From Myxococcales bacterium (GTDB lineage: Bacteria > Myxococcota > Polyangia > Fen-1088): a stretch of DNA of 5,953 nt. This document shows positions 1 through 5,194 of the stretch, one piece after another; within the stretch, counting starts at the first letter, position 1, and every line of letters starts with the position of its first letter. The stretch lies in assembly GCA_003153875.1 (NCBI GenBank), contig PMBY01000531.1, positions 819 to 6,771 on the forward strand, written 5' to 3'. The notes under the pieces were generated by a model, which did not search any database, was not told the origin of the DNA, and worked only from the letters and a program-made list of their open reading frames with translations. The position numbers and the translations under genes were made by a program.

Positions 1-18
1 AAAGTAACCTTGCCGACC

Positions 19-981
19 ATGCACATCCGATGCGAACGCTGCCAAGCCGAGTACGACCTGGACGAGAGTCAGGTACGCGGCGGCACTGATGTGCAATGCA
101 GCGTCTGCGGTAATGTTTTCGCAGTGGGTGTGCGGCGGACGCCAACCTCTCTCACCCGGCGCCGTTCATCGCCACAGGCCATGGCCGTCTCGGTCCCGAA
201 CGACGACTATCGGGGCAGCGACGTGCACTTCCCCTCAGTGGATGGGGACACCGCGGAGGCTGCTTCGCACGAGCACACCCACGGCGCGCTGAAGATCTTC
301 GTCGGTCTGACCGTGGCTGCCGGGGTGGCCTTTGCTGGCATAGAGTGGCAACGGGGCCGCATCCACAGCGCAACCATCGCAGCGAAAACTTCCGCAGGCA
401 GCTCGGCCTCGACCATCCGCCCCGTGGCCCGTCCGCCCGAGGCGAGACAGGATCTGGGCGCTGGATCCGCCACCACTCAGGCACCCAGCGAAAAAACGAC
501 GCCCATCCCAGCGAGCAAGGGGCCGGTCGTGGAAGCGCTGCCCTCACCGCCGCCCGCGCAGACCGAGGCTGCGGTGGAAAAACCGGCTCCGCCGAAGCCA
601 GCGGCTAGCCACCCCGAATCCTACGAAAAGCTGATCGCAAGCGGGGATCGCGCGCTCGAAAATGGATCGAACAGCAAGGCCAAGGAACTCTACCAGAAGG
701 CGCTGCACATGCGGCCGTCTGGGGCTGACGCCCTGACTGGCTTGGCCTTCGTCGCACTTGACCGTGGCCAGATCCCAGCCGCCTACGAATTGTTCAAGCG
801 CGCTCTCACCGCCAAATCAGCGTTTGGTCCGGCCTTGTTCGGAATGGCCGAGATCCATCGGGCGCGAGGCGAGAAGGCTCTCGCCTTGCAGAGCTATCAG
901 CGCTATCTGCAAGTCTCGCCCAACGGCAAAGAGGCCAGGGCGGCGCGCCGCCAAGTAAGCGCCCTGCAATCCGGGCGGTAG
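19..981 (+). CDS. Zinc-ribbon, single-TM, TPR-repeat protein
   Basis: This 320-residue protein probably works in protein-protein assembly at the envelope; no enzymatic motif is visible. Seen: an N-terminal zinc ribbon with Cys5, Cys8, Cys27 and Cys30 (CERC and CSVC), the pattern of the MJ0042/zinc_ribbon family. A low-complexity stretch rich in Arg and His follows, then one hydrophobic segment at about 92-108 (LKIFVGLTVAAGVAFAG). Next comes a Pro/Ala/Ser/Lys-rich linker at about 125-198 and three TPR-like helical pairs at about 201-234, 235-268 and 269-302. Arginines before the segment suggest the ribbon is cytoplasmic and the TPRs periplasmic (inference). I start at ATG 19 because MHIRC fits the family N-terminus. 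An in-frame TTG at 10 would add only three residues. The ribosome-binding region is cut by the window edge. The gene converges on ybgF, 14 bp away. The domain call is firm; the role is unknown. Confidence 0.85.
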   Translation: MHIRCERCQAEYDLDESQVRGGTDVQCSVCGNVFAVGVRRTPTSLTRRRSSPQAMAVSVPNDDYRGSDVHFPSVDGDTAEAASHEHTHGALKIFVGLTVAAGVAFAGIEWQRGRIHSATIAAKTSAGSSASTIRPVARPPEARQDLGAGSATTQAPSEKTTPIPASKGPVVEALPSPPPAQTEAAVEKPAPPKPAASHPESYEKLIASGDRALENGSNSKAKELYQKALHMRPSGADALTGLAFVALDRGQIPAAYELFKRALTAKSAFGPALFGMAEIHRARGEKALALQSYQRYLQVSPNGKEARAARRQVSALQSGR

Positions 982-995
982 TGAGCTTTCGCTAG

Positions 996-1823
996 CTAGC
1001 TCGTGCACAGATCCTTGTTCCTGGAGATCTTCTGGATGTCGCGCAGACGGTCTTTGACCTGCGCGGCGCGGGGGGATTTCGGATAGCGCTTCGACAAATC
1101 GAGGAAGATGGCCTTGGCATCGGTGCAGTACTTCATTGCCACGTAGGACTCGCCCAGTAGCCACATGGCCTCGGGCACTTCCGGGGAACGACCAAAGCGT
1201 GACATCACGGCTTGGTACTCCGCCACCGCGAGGGCGTGCTTAAACTCCTGAGCAAAGGACTGCCCCACCAGCAACTCCGCCTGAGGCGCGCGCGGATCAT
1301 TGGGGAAACGTTGGATGAAGGCACGCAGAAAACGGCGGGCGTCTTCGCGCATGCCGCCGGCCAGCCGGTTCTGCGATTCCTTCCAGAGAGCCTCTTTGTC
1401 CTCGGGCATAGACGGGGCCACCCGCTCGATGATCTTCTGCTGTTCCTGCGTCGTCTTCTGCTGGGTCTGTTCCACCGCCGCCAGTCGCGTGGCGAGCTGC
1501 TTTTGCAACTCGTCGAGAAGGTACTTGGCCTCTTCGAGCTTGCCGGTGAGGGCCGCGATGTCGCTCTCATTGTGCGCGACCTTGGTTCCAAGGTCGGCCG
1601 AGTTTCGCTCCAGCAATCCCGTGGCCTCGTCGAGCAGCTTGCGCAGACGTGCCATCTGGTCGTTGGTTCTGGTTTCGATGGCCTCCATTCGCTTGGAGAG
1701 CTGGGAGATGTCGGCGCGTATCTTGTCGCCCTGATCGGTAGTCATCAGGCAGCCAGAAACCAGCACGACCGCGAGCACGCAGCCCACGGTCGTCTTGCGA
1801 AGTGCTCTCGGCCTTATCGCCAT
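996..1823 (-). CDS. ybgF: YbgF/CpoB-like Tol-Pal lipoprotein with coiled coil and TPRs
   Basis: This 275-residue protein resembles YbgF/CpoB, the periplasmic factor that links Tol-Pal outer-membrane constriction to peptidoglycan synthesis in E. coli. Seen: a basic N-terminus, a hydrophobic stretch at 13-24 and a lipobox VSGC with Cys25, so it is probably lipidated. Residue +2 is Leu, not Asp, which favours outer-membrane sorting by the E. coli rule. A long predicted coiled coil runs about 32-135, rich in Glu, Lys, Gln and Leu heptads. TPR-like pairs lie at about 142-174, 180-212 and 216-249 (ARRFLRAFIQRFPNDPRAPQ and similar). E. coli CpoB is of similar size but is a soluble, signal-cleaved protein, so the lipid anchor is a difference. 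Its ATG lies inside the end of the pal-like gene (shared bases ATGGCGATAA) and has no Shine-Dalgarno of its own, so translational coupling is likely. No terminator with a T tract follows it. Confidence 0.87.
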   Translation of the reverse strand: MAIRPRALRKTTVGCVLAVVLVSGCLMTTDQGDKIRADISQLSKRMEAIETRTNDQMARLRKLLDEATGLLERNSADLGTKVAHNESDIAALTGKLEEAKYLLDELQKQLATRLAAVEQTQQKTTQEQQKIIERVAPSMPEDKEALWKESQNRLAGGMREDARRFLRAFIQRFPNDPRAPQAELLVGQSFAQEFKHALAVAEYQAVMSRFGRSPEVPEAMWLLGESYVAMKYCTDAKAIFLDLSKRYPKSPRAAQVKDRLRDIQKISRNKDLCTS

Positions 1824-2575
1824 TCGGAGTCGACGCGGCGGTCTTTGGCCCAGCCGGATTCGCTGGTGCCGGTGGCGTCCAAAGCCCCGCGCGGCACGAC
1901 GGACATCCGGCTCGCCGCGATTCCTGTGTGCTTGAGATAGTCCTTCGCGGCCTGGGCGCGCCGGTCGGACAATGCCATGTTGTACTCGGTGGTGCCACGC
2001 GGATCGGCGCGACCGGTCAGGCTGACGTTCATGTCGGTCTTCTTCAGGCAGCTTGCGTTCTTGGCCAACAGGGCGGTGGCCGTCGAATCCAGGTTCGACT
2101 TGTCGAAGCCGAAATAGACCGTCTCCAGATCACAGGGCGGCTTCTTGGTGACTGGTTGCTTCTGCGAACCCACGCACAAACCGTGCACGCACTCTTGATC
2201 CTGGGCGCAATTCTCGTCCTTGGTGCACTGGGGGACGGAACAACGTCCGGTCATGCACAGCTTACCCGCCGGGCATTGGGTATCGGAGGTGCAGGACTGG
2301 CAACGGTTGGCTTTGCAAATCTGGCCCTCCGCACACTGCGAGGCATCCTTGCAATAGCCGGGGATGGCGTCGCACCGCCCGGCGTTGCACTGGCGACCCT
2401 CACCGCAGTCACCGGCGTTGCGGCACTGCTGGCACTTGCGTCCCACACAGAATTCCTTGTCCTTGCAATCCTTGTCGGTGTCACAGGCGGGGTATTCGGG
2501 CTTGCACCCGGCCGTCGCCACGATCAAAAGAGCCCCAAAACATCCAAGCGTCAGTGTGGTTCTCATTTTTTCCAT
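1814..2575 (-). CDS. pal: Pal-like OmpA-domain lipoprotein with five Cys-rich repeats
   Basis: This is a 253-residue lipoprotein expected to anchor the outer membrane to peptidoglycan. Seen: signal peptide with lipobox TAGC (Cys24). Residues 31-134 hold 20 cysteines in five units, each spaced exactly C-x5-C-x5-C-x4-C and starting at C31, C51, C75, C95 and C117; these resemble Dickkopf-type Cys-rich repeats. An OmpA-like domain runs about 148-253. Its core (residues 187-206, with ADPRGTTEYN, Asp191, Asn199 and Arg205-206) matches the diaminopimelate-binding region of Pal (E. coli TDERGTPEYN...ERRAN). Cys148 and Cys176 could pair in this domain. AGGGAAGG lies just upstream of ATG 2575; a second ATG three codons later is possible. 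It is first in an operon with ybgF. Pal is assigned from the domain and this partner; other OmpA-family lipoproteins share the fold, and E. coli Pal lacks the Cys-rich block. Confidence 0.88.
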   Translation of the reverse strand: MEKMRTTLTLGCFGALLIVATAGCKPEYPACDTDKDCKDKEFCVGRKCQQCRNAGDCGEGRQCNAGRCDAIPGYCKDASQCAEGQICKANRCQSCTSDTQCPAGKLCMTGRCSVPQCTKDENCAQDQECVHGLCVGSQKQPVTKKPPCDLETVYFGFDKSNLDSTATALLAKNASCLKKTDMNVSLTGRADPRGTTEYNMALSDRRAQAAKDYLKHTGIAASRMSVVPRGALDATGTSESGWAKDRRVDSEWR

Positions 2576-2578
2576 AGC

Positions 2579-2586
2579 CTTCCCTA
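2579..2586 (-). promoter_or_regulatory. Shine-Dalgarno of the pal-like gene
   Basis: The minus strand reads AGGGAAGG two nt before ATG 2575. The AGGG part is six nt from that ATG and fits start residue 1; the AAGG part is 11 nt from the ATG at codon 4. This supports translation initiation here but does not fully decide between the two methionines. It is the clearest ribosome-binding site in the window. Confidence 0.6.
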
Positions 2587-2592
2587 GTCCGG

Positions 2593-2621
2593 TTTCTAGG
2601 GCGGCTTCCGCTCTCTGTCAA
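2593..2621 (-). promoter_or_regulatory. Sigma70-type promoter of the pal-ybgF operon
   Basis: On the minus strand there is a perfect -35 hexamer TTGACA (2621-2616), a 17-bp spacer and a -10 hexamer TAGAAA (2598-2593, four of six matches to TATAAT). Transcription would start near 2586, giving a leader of only about 11 nt before ATG 2575, so the Shine-Dalgarno would sit at the very 5' end of the mRNA. The location and spacing are what a housekeeping promoter for this operon should have. The start point is predicted, not measured. Confidence 0.65.
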
Positions 2622-2711
2622 CGGCCATCACGACTCCGGGCTACCGAGGTCGTAGGGATACCAGCCTAAGACAAGAATTCGTGCTATGGGAGGAGCCGAA
2701 AGCCCCATGGC

Positions 2712-3323
2712 ATGGATTGGCTGCTCGCGCACCTAACCTCGCTCCCGCCGTCGGCCGTGTACAACACTTTGGCTGGCGTTCTGCTGCTGTGCGGCCTTGG
2801 CCTGCCGATCCCGGAAGACGTCTCACTCATCTCGGCCGGCTACTTGGCCCACCTGGGTATCGTGAACCCGCACAAGGTTTTCGTGGTGTGCTTTCTGGCT
2901 GTACTGGGCGGCGATTGCATTGCCTTCGCGCTGGGACGCCTGTTCGGCTCGCGCCTGCTCGACAGCCGCCTGGCTCGACGCTTTTTCAGGCCGCGCAAAC
3001 AGATTCGCGTACGTGCCTATTTCCGAAAGTTCGGCAGCAAAGTCATCTTCATTGCGCGTTTTCTTCCCGGTCTGCGTTTTTCCATCTTCCTGTCGGCCGG
3101 TACGCTGCGCGTGCGGCCATCCGTCTTCATCACCTATGATTCGCTGGCGGCCTTGGTTTCGGTGCCCGCGCTGATCTACCTGTCCTGGGGTTTCGGCGCG
3201 CACATTGACCGCGTGGTGAGCTGGGCGCGGCGATCGGAGTACGGCATCCTGATCCTCTTCCTGCTGGCTGCGGTCTGGATCGCGGTGAAGATGCTACGCA
3301 AGCGTCGGCCCGAAAAGGCTTAG
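2712..3323 (+). CDS. DedA-family (VTT/SNARE-associated) inner-membrane protein
   Basis: This 203-residue polytopic protein belongs to the DedA/VTT family, whose members act in lipid carrier recycling, phospholipid movement and proton-dependent membrane homeostasis. The exact substrate cannot be told from sequence. Seen: hydrophobic segments at about 18-30, 37-50, 55-78, 111-130, 138-160 and 177-194; the family motif GLGLPIPEDVSLISAGYLA at 28-46 with Glu35-Asp36; GGD at 66-68; and ARFLPGLRFSIFLSAG at 115-130. Arg116 and Arg122 are six apart, like the paired essential arginines of E. coli YqjA. I see no acidic residue 12 positions before Asp36, where YqjA has a second essential acid; this may be normal for the PIPED subgroup. 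The C-terminus is basic (KMLRKRRPEKA), fitting a cytoplasmic tail. ATG 2712 is the only sensible in-frame start, but the best Shine-Dalgarno (GGAGGAG, 2689-2695) is 16 nt away. Its TAG overlaps the stop of the convergent next gene. Confidence 0.9.
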   Translation: MDWLLAHLTSLPPSAVYNTLAGVLLLCGLGLPIPEDVSLISAGYLAHLGIVNPHKVFVVCFLAVLGGDCIAFALGRLFGSRLLDSRLARRFFRPRKQIRVRAYFRKFGSKVIFIARFLPGLRFSIFLSAGTLRVRPSVFITYDSLAALVSVPALIYLSWGFGAHIDRVVSWARRSEYGILILFLLAAVWIAVKMLRKRRPEKA

Positions 3324-4096
3324 GGAAACCGGAGCTGCACGCCGAGCCCGGTGTCGAACTCCATGCGGAACCAGCGCGAGAACCCCATGGTCCACCCGAC
3401 CTGGAAGAAGAAGCCCACGTTCTTAATGGCGTCGTACATCAGGCCGTCGGCGTTGCGGATCCCGACGTCGCTGTTCGACACTTTACGGTCATAGTATGTG
3501 TAGTCCCAGACGAATTGACCGGTGGCGTAGAACTTCAACGCCACGTCCTGGTCCAGCCAGTATCGTATCCCCGGCGCAAGCGCGAACTGGTGACTCCGGT
3601 ATGTGGCTGGATCCTTCTGCAAGGCAAAGCGCAGGTCGACAATGAGATCGACACGCGGGTGCAGGCCATAGGAGAGCTGCAGGTCGAGGAAGAAGGGCAG
3701 GATGTGAGTGCATACCCGCCTGTTGATGTTGCCCGACGAGTCGCCGCAGCCAATGCCGTCCTGGTAGGGAACTATCACTCGGTATCCGGTGCCGGGCATG
3801 ATCGCGATCCCGCCCTGGCCGAGGTGATTGACTTCGGCTGGCCGCCCGAACGTCCACGGCTCCGACTTCGATGGAGATTCCTTGGCAGCCTGGGCCTCGC
3901 GACGTCTTGCCGGCCGTCGCGGCGCTTCGCCGCTGGGCTCGGAGGTCGAGGCAGCCGTGCCGTCGTCTGCCCCTGCCGCATCTGCCTGAGGCGCTGCTTC
4001 CGGTGCCGGTTCCTCGGCAGCCCAGACGTTTTGGGCGACAGCTCCTGCCACAACGATCATACTTACCAAAATGACGACGCGACACGGCGTTTGCAT
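3320..4096 (-). CDS. Exported putative outer-membrane beta-barrel protein
   Basis: I do not recognise a named family. From ATG 4096 the product is 258 residues. It has a signal peptide (basic MQTPCR, hydrophobic 7-21, probable cleavage after VWA near 26) and a disordered Ala/Pro/Glu stretch at 27-58. A very basic patch follows (RRPARRR, 60-66), then from about 85 alternating polar/aromatic segments typical of membrane beta-strands: GYRVIVPY, FFLDLQLSYGL, VDLIVDLRFAL, HQFALAPGIRYWL, VALKFYATGQFVWDYTYY, GFFFQVGWTMGF and FRMEFDTGLGVQLRF. Cys117 and Cys129 may form a loop disulfide. The C-terminus is RFP, so the aromatic sorting residue would be next to last. The reading frame stays open upstream to 4258, but the signal peptide begins at the Met used here and the extension would overlap the divergent DUF4159 gene. 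No clear Shine-Dalgarno is present. The barrel fold is inferred from pattern; a soluble beta protein is possible. Confidence 0.75.
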   Translation of the reverse strand: MQTPCRVVILVSMIVVAGAVAQNVWAAEEPAPEAAPQADAAGADDGTAASTSEPSGEAPRRPARRREAQAAKESPSKSEPWTFGRPAEVNHLGQGGIAIMPGTGYRVIVPYQDGIGCGDSSGNINRRVCTHILPFFLDLQLSYGLHPRVDLIVDLRFALQKDPATYRSHQFALAPGIRYWLDQDVALKFYATGQFVWDYTYYDRKVSNSDVGIRNADGLMYDAIKNVGFFFQVGWTMGFSRWFRMEFDTGLGVQLRFP

Positions 4097-4114
4097 GGCA
4101 GGCAATAGTATCGG

Positions 4115-4912
4115 ATGACCGCGAGCCATTTGCCAGACTTGCGAAACATCGGCCGCCGGACCGTGCTGGCCGCGCTGCTGGGCGCCGGACTTTGGTGCCG
4201 GTCTGGTTTGGTTCGCGCCCTTGGGGATTCGTCGCGGATTCGTCTGGCACGGCTCCACCTGCCCGACCTTCCTGATCCGCGTCCCACGGCCTTGCGGCGC
4301 CTGGCCTGGGAACTAGAACGTCGCACCAGCCTGATCGCGGTGCCGGATCCCGTGGCGCTAGCACCCGCCAGCCCGGAACTCTTTCGCTTTCCCCTGGTCT
4401 TGCTTTCGGGCGATCGCGCGTTTTCCCTGCCTTCCGAGGCGGAGATCGCGCGCTTGCGTCGCTTTCTGACTTTCGGTGGCTGCCTGCTGGTTGATTCAGC
4501 CGAGGGTCGTGCGGGCGGCGCCTTCGATGCGTCGGTGCGCCAGCTCTTGGCGCGTGTCCTGCCTGGCGACATGCCGGCCCGTGTGCCTGACGAGCATGTG
4601 CTGTGGAAGTCGTTCTACGTTCTGCACGGGGTGGCCGGCCGCGTGCTGGCCGCGCCCTACCTCGAAGGCGTGGAACGCGATCGCCGTCTGGCGGTCATCT
4701 ACACGCAAAACGATCTGTGCGGCGCCTTGGCGCGCGACGGGTACGGTCGCTGGGAGCACGACGTGGTCCCGGGCGGCGAGGAGCAGCGCGAGCAGGCCTT
4801 CCGTTTCGCGGTCAACGTGGTCATGTATGCCCTGTGTCTGGACTACAAGACCGAACAGGCCCACATCGATTTCATCATGCGCACCAGGCGCGCGCGGTCT
4901 GGGATTCCCTGA
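4115..4912 (+). CDS. DUF4159 domain protein with Tat-like signal
   Basis: This 265-residue protein matches DUF4159, a family related to glutamine-amidotransferase-like folds. It often occurs as the C-terminal part of larger membrane proteins near MoxR/DUF58/VWA genes. Its biochemical role is not established. Seen: residues 10-28 read RNIGRRTVLAALLGAGLWC, a twin-arginine (Arg14-Arg15) plus hydrophobic stretch that could be a Tat signal. The domain spans about 42-250, with LRRFLTFGGCLLVDSAEG (114-131), HVLWKSFYVLHG (161-172), GVERDRRLAVIYTQNDLCGA (185-204) and FAVNVVMYALCLDYKTEQAH (231-250). These correspond to the usual GGFLLVDD, HPLFRSFY, AVIYSRHDL and NIVMYAL-Y-K motifs of the family as I know them. 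It is a stand-alone domain here. ATG 4115 is the first start after an in-frame TAG at 4106, and it lacks a clear Shine-Dalgarno. The gene is divergent from the barrel gene, 18 bp apart. Confidence 0.86.
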   Translation: MTASHLPDLRNIGRRTVLAALLGAGLWCRSGLVRALGDSSRIRLARLHLPDLPDPRPTALRRLAWELERRTSLIAVPDPVALAPASPELFRFPLVLLSGDRAFSLPSEAEIARLRRFLTFGGCLLVDSAEGRAGGAFDASVRQLLARVLPGDMPARVPDEHVLWKSFYVLHGVAGRVLAAPYLEGVERDRRLAVIYTQNDLCGALARDGYGRWEHDVVPGGEEQREQAFRFAVNVVMYALCLDYKTEQAHIDFIMRTRRARSGIP

Positions 4913-4918
4913 TCGCGT

Positions 4919-4938
4919 GGGGAGCTCGCCGGCTCCCC
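4919..4938 (+). terminator. GC-rich hairpin after the DUF4159 gene
   Basis: Six nt after the stop codon, GGGGAGC (4919-4925) pairs perfectly with GCTCCCC (4932-4938) around the loop TCGCCG. There is no T tract, so it is not a canonical intrinsic terminator. Its place directly behind the gene makes a terminator or 3'-end stabiliser role likely. Its right arm overlaps the left arm of the long inverted repeat at 4934-4956, so alternative foldings compete. Confidence 0.45.
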
Positions 4939-5113
4939 CTTCGGGGACTTCGGGACGGCCCGCCACCCTGCCCACCCCGCGCGCTTCGCGCGCGCCCTTG
5001 TTGCCGGCGGCGCACCATCGTGGGAGGGCATGGCGAGGCCGAGCGCGAGGGCGCGAGCGTAGCGAGCGGGTGTGGTGGGGGAAGGTGCAGGTCCCGAAGT
5101 CCCCGAAGGGGGA
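4934..5113. repeat. Perfect 23-bp inverted repeat around a 134-bp spacer
   Basis: Bases 4934-4956 and 5091-5113 are exact reverse complements over 23 bp (right arm starts GTCCCGAAGTCCCCGAAGG). Outside the arms, GCTCGC (4924-4929) and GCGAGC (5115-5120) continue the symmetry after small offsets. The spacer also has related halves: read outward from the arms, both flanks carry a G-rich block and then an alternating GCGCG/GCGAGCG block, so the element looks like two inverted copies of one module. Part of the module (GAAGCG...GCGGGGTGGG...GGGCCG) recurs at about 5112-5146. I see no coding gene, transposase or target-site duplication. It most resembles a multicopy intergenic palindromic repeat of the REP/MITE kind. 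Together with the neighbouring entries this accounts for the gene-free 4913-5234 region. Confidence 0.75.
4978..4992. repeat. Alternating CG hairpin inside the repeat spacer
   Basis: CGCGCG (4978-4983) and CGCGCG (4987-4992) form a perfect 6-bp stem around the loop CTT. It is part of the left module of the long inverted repeat; its counterpart in the right module is the imperfect GCGAGCGTAGCGAGCG near 5054-5069. No T tract follows. Confidence 0.5.
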
Positions 5114-5122
5114 AGCGAGCGC

Positions 5123-5143
5123 GGGGTGGGGGCGGGTGGGGGG
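5123..5143 (+). other. G-quadruplex motif upstream of the efflux gene
   Basis: Four G runs of 4, 5, 3 and 6 bases are separated by single-base loops (T, C, T) over 21 nt. This is close to the strongest form of the G-quadruplex consensus. It lies about 90 nt before ATG 5235, on the coding strand of the efflux gene. Whether it folds or regulates anything is unknown; it may simply be a degenerate part of the repeat module. Confidence 0.5.
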
Positions 5144-5157
5144 CCGAAGGGCAAAGC

Positions 5158-5174
5158 GAACCCTTTCAGGGTTC
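5158..5174. repeat. 7-bp hairpin, right edge of repeat region
   Basis: GAACCCT (5158-5164) and AGGGTTC (5168-5174) are perfect reverse complements around the loop TTC. No T tract follows on either strand, so intrinsic termination is doubtful. It marks the border between the G-rich repeat and the more ordinary leader of the efflux gene. Confidence 0.45.
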
Positions 5175-5194
5175 CCATATCAGTGATTGAGAAT

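Noticed and set aside
991..1000. Perfect 10-bp palindrome GCTAGCTAGC between the convergent genes
   Set aside because: It is too short and lacks a T tract; part of it lies in the ybgF stop region. I cannot support a terminator or binding site.
1212..1940. Plus-strand open frame antisense to ybgF
   Set aside because: Composition is Leu/Arg/His-rich with no motif; it is the complement of the coiled-coil and TPR codons.
1802..2587. Long plus-strand open frame antisense to the pal-like gene
   Set aside because: It has no recognisable domain, and the minus-strand frame encodes a clear lipoprotein with an OmpA domain and regular cysteine repeats. High GC produces long antisense frames.
2583..2600. 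CCTAG/CTAGG hairpin near the pal Shine-Dalgarno, as an RNA switch
   Set aside because: One arm lies in the predicted -10 region, upstream of the likely transcription start, so it would not be in the mRNA.
4097..4258. 54-residue N-terminal extension of the barrel gene
   Set aside because: The extension precedes a complete signal peptide and would overlap the DUF4159 coding region antisense, so ATG 4096 is preferred.
3489..4364. Minus-strand frame overlapping both the barrel and DUF4159 genes
   Set aside because: The product is Arg/Ser/Gly-rich low complexity with no domain, and both overlapped genes have convincing family or export signals.
4934..5113. Transposon with terminal inverted repeats
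   Set aside because: The 134-bp spacer encodes nothing and I found no target-site duplication next to the arms, so a non-autonomous intergenic repeat is the most that can be claimed.
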